This document shows, one piece after another, positions 63,640 to 64,000 of a DNA stretch of 64,000 nt. Below the pieces are notes generated by a model. That model did no database searches. It was not told the DNA's origin and saw only the letters and a program-made list of their open reading frames with translations. The position numbers were made by a program, and so were the translations under genes. Within the stretch, counting starts at the first letter, position 1. Each line of letters begins with the position of its first letter. Location of the stretch: positions 1 through 64,000 of the forward strand of contig WNNJ02001618.1 in NCBI GenBank assembly GCA_012934845.2, written 5' to 3'. The DNA comes from Pomphorhynchus laevis. Its lineage: Eukaryota; Acanthocephala; Palaeacanthocephala; Echinorhynchida; Pomphorhynchidae.

Positions 63640-64000
63640 ATGCCTAAAGGAATTCCAGCCGAGCCAAAATGCTGTTCGTGTAATAGACATTCAACACGAT
63701 GTCGTCAATGCAAATGTGTAAAATCAAATAAGCCGTGCACTAACTGTTCTGCAGCGAATTGCGAAAACCAACTCGTATCCCACTTTGCAAGCATGAATAT
63801 AGCGGATAATGCGGTTCACACCTTCGATACTGTCTCGAATAAATTCCCAAACACTCTTATCCACCAATCCTTCAAGGATGTAATTACTTGGCGTCCTAAT
63901 CTATTTTACTTACCGAGGTGTAATGAAAGCCGAATGTTTTTAAATGAACTAAGCAAATTGTTTGAAACTGCTTGTCGCGTGGATGACGTCGAAGGCTCGT
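63640..64000 (+). CDS. RLE-A element 4 N-terminus, open to the window edge
   Basis: 120 codons from ATG 63640 with no stop before the edge. Residues 11-45 hold the Cys-rich motif CCSCNRHSTRCRQCKCVKSN followed by KPCTNCSAANCENQL, with every Cys of the pattern present. The rest (IHQSFKDVITWRPN, RMFLNELSKLFETACRVDDV) corresponds to the region before the pre-RT helix. Unlike element 1 this frame is undamaged, so this copy may be younger; its RT lies outside the window. Confidence 0.72.
   Translation, partial: MPKGIPAEPKCCSCNRHSTRCRQCKCVKSNKPCTNCSAANCENQLVSHFASMNIADNAVHTFDTVSNKFPNTLIHQSFKDVITWRPNLFYLPRCNESRMFLNELSKLFETACRVDDVEGS

Overview
This is A+T-rich eukaryotic DNA, almost certainly from an invertebrate animal. 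It contains a calcyclin-binding-protein gene (CACYBP), ubiquilin-derived sequence, and a dense graveyard of non-LTR and Penelope-type retroelements. Nothing bacterial is visible: no operons, Shine-Dalgarno sites, rRNA, tRNA or CRISPR. No LTR retrotransposon or DNA transposon was recognised. The species cannot be named from the sequence.

Seven retroelement families are defined here by shared sequence. (1) 'F1': a Penelope-related reverse transcriptase (RT) with a YIDD catalytic motif and a structured 3' end that finishes in CAGCTAACTGAGTCTACG on the antisense strand. It has more than ten copies. (2) PLE-B: Penelope-like, GVAMGSS/RYVDD RT plus a GIY-YIG nuclease. (3) PLE-C: Penelope-like, GIY-YIG, 5'-inverted. 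(4) A CR1/L2-like LINE with ORF1, an AP endonuclease and an RT. (5) An RTE-like LINE. (6) RLE-A: a non-LTR element with a Cys-rich N-terminus, an RT and a restriction-like endonuclease (ARLD type). (7) RLE-B: an RLE-type element with a GKRPD endonuclease motif.

Layout. 0-2.8 kb: F1 and PLE-C pieces. 2.8-5.1 kb: tandem ubiquilin pseudogene fragments, one containing a large palindrome. 5.2-9.8 kb: RLE-B, F1 and a PLE-C copy inverted relative to the one at 1-2 kb. 11.9-14.9 kb: the longest F1 copy, with inverted ends. 16-21 kb: more F1. 21.3-22.9 kb: RLE-A. 25-35 kb: PLE-B copies and two tail-to-tail CR1/L2 elements, then a 281-codon host-like ORF at 33.0 kb. 36.1 kb: a 106-codon host-like open frame. 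37.3-39.5 kb: RLE-B. 39.5-43.3 kb: a CACYBP fragment joined to RLE-A, itself split by F1. 43.3-46.4 kb: an F1 mosaic. 47.2-47.8 kb: the intact CACYBP frame. 48.1-50.6 kb: a ubiquilin UBA fragment and RLE-A. 53.2-56.1 kb: RTE. 57-64 kb: a head-to-tail array of RLE-A elements.

How they relate. The only gene that looks intact and identifiable is CACYBP. The 281-codon and 106-codon frames may be host exons. Every retroelement copy that can be read through is broken by stops, frameshifts, truncation or nested insertion. The exception is the RLE-A N-terminus entering the right edge, which is open but incomplete. The most unusual signals are the F1 family (constant 3' end, variable 5' end, inverted ends on its longest copy, two antisense insertions inside RLE-A), the RLE-A units each following the motif TTGATAAAAT, and host-gene fragments (CACYBP, ubiquilin) that directly abut RLE-A sequence.
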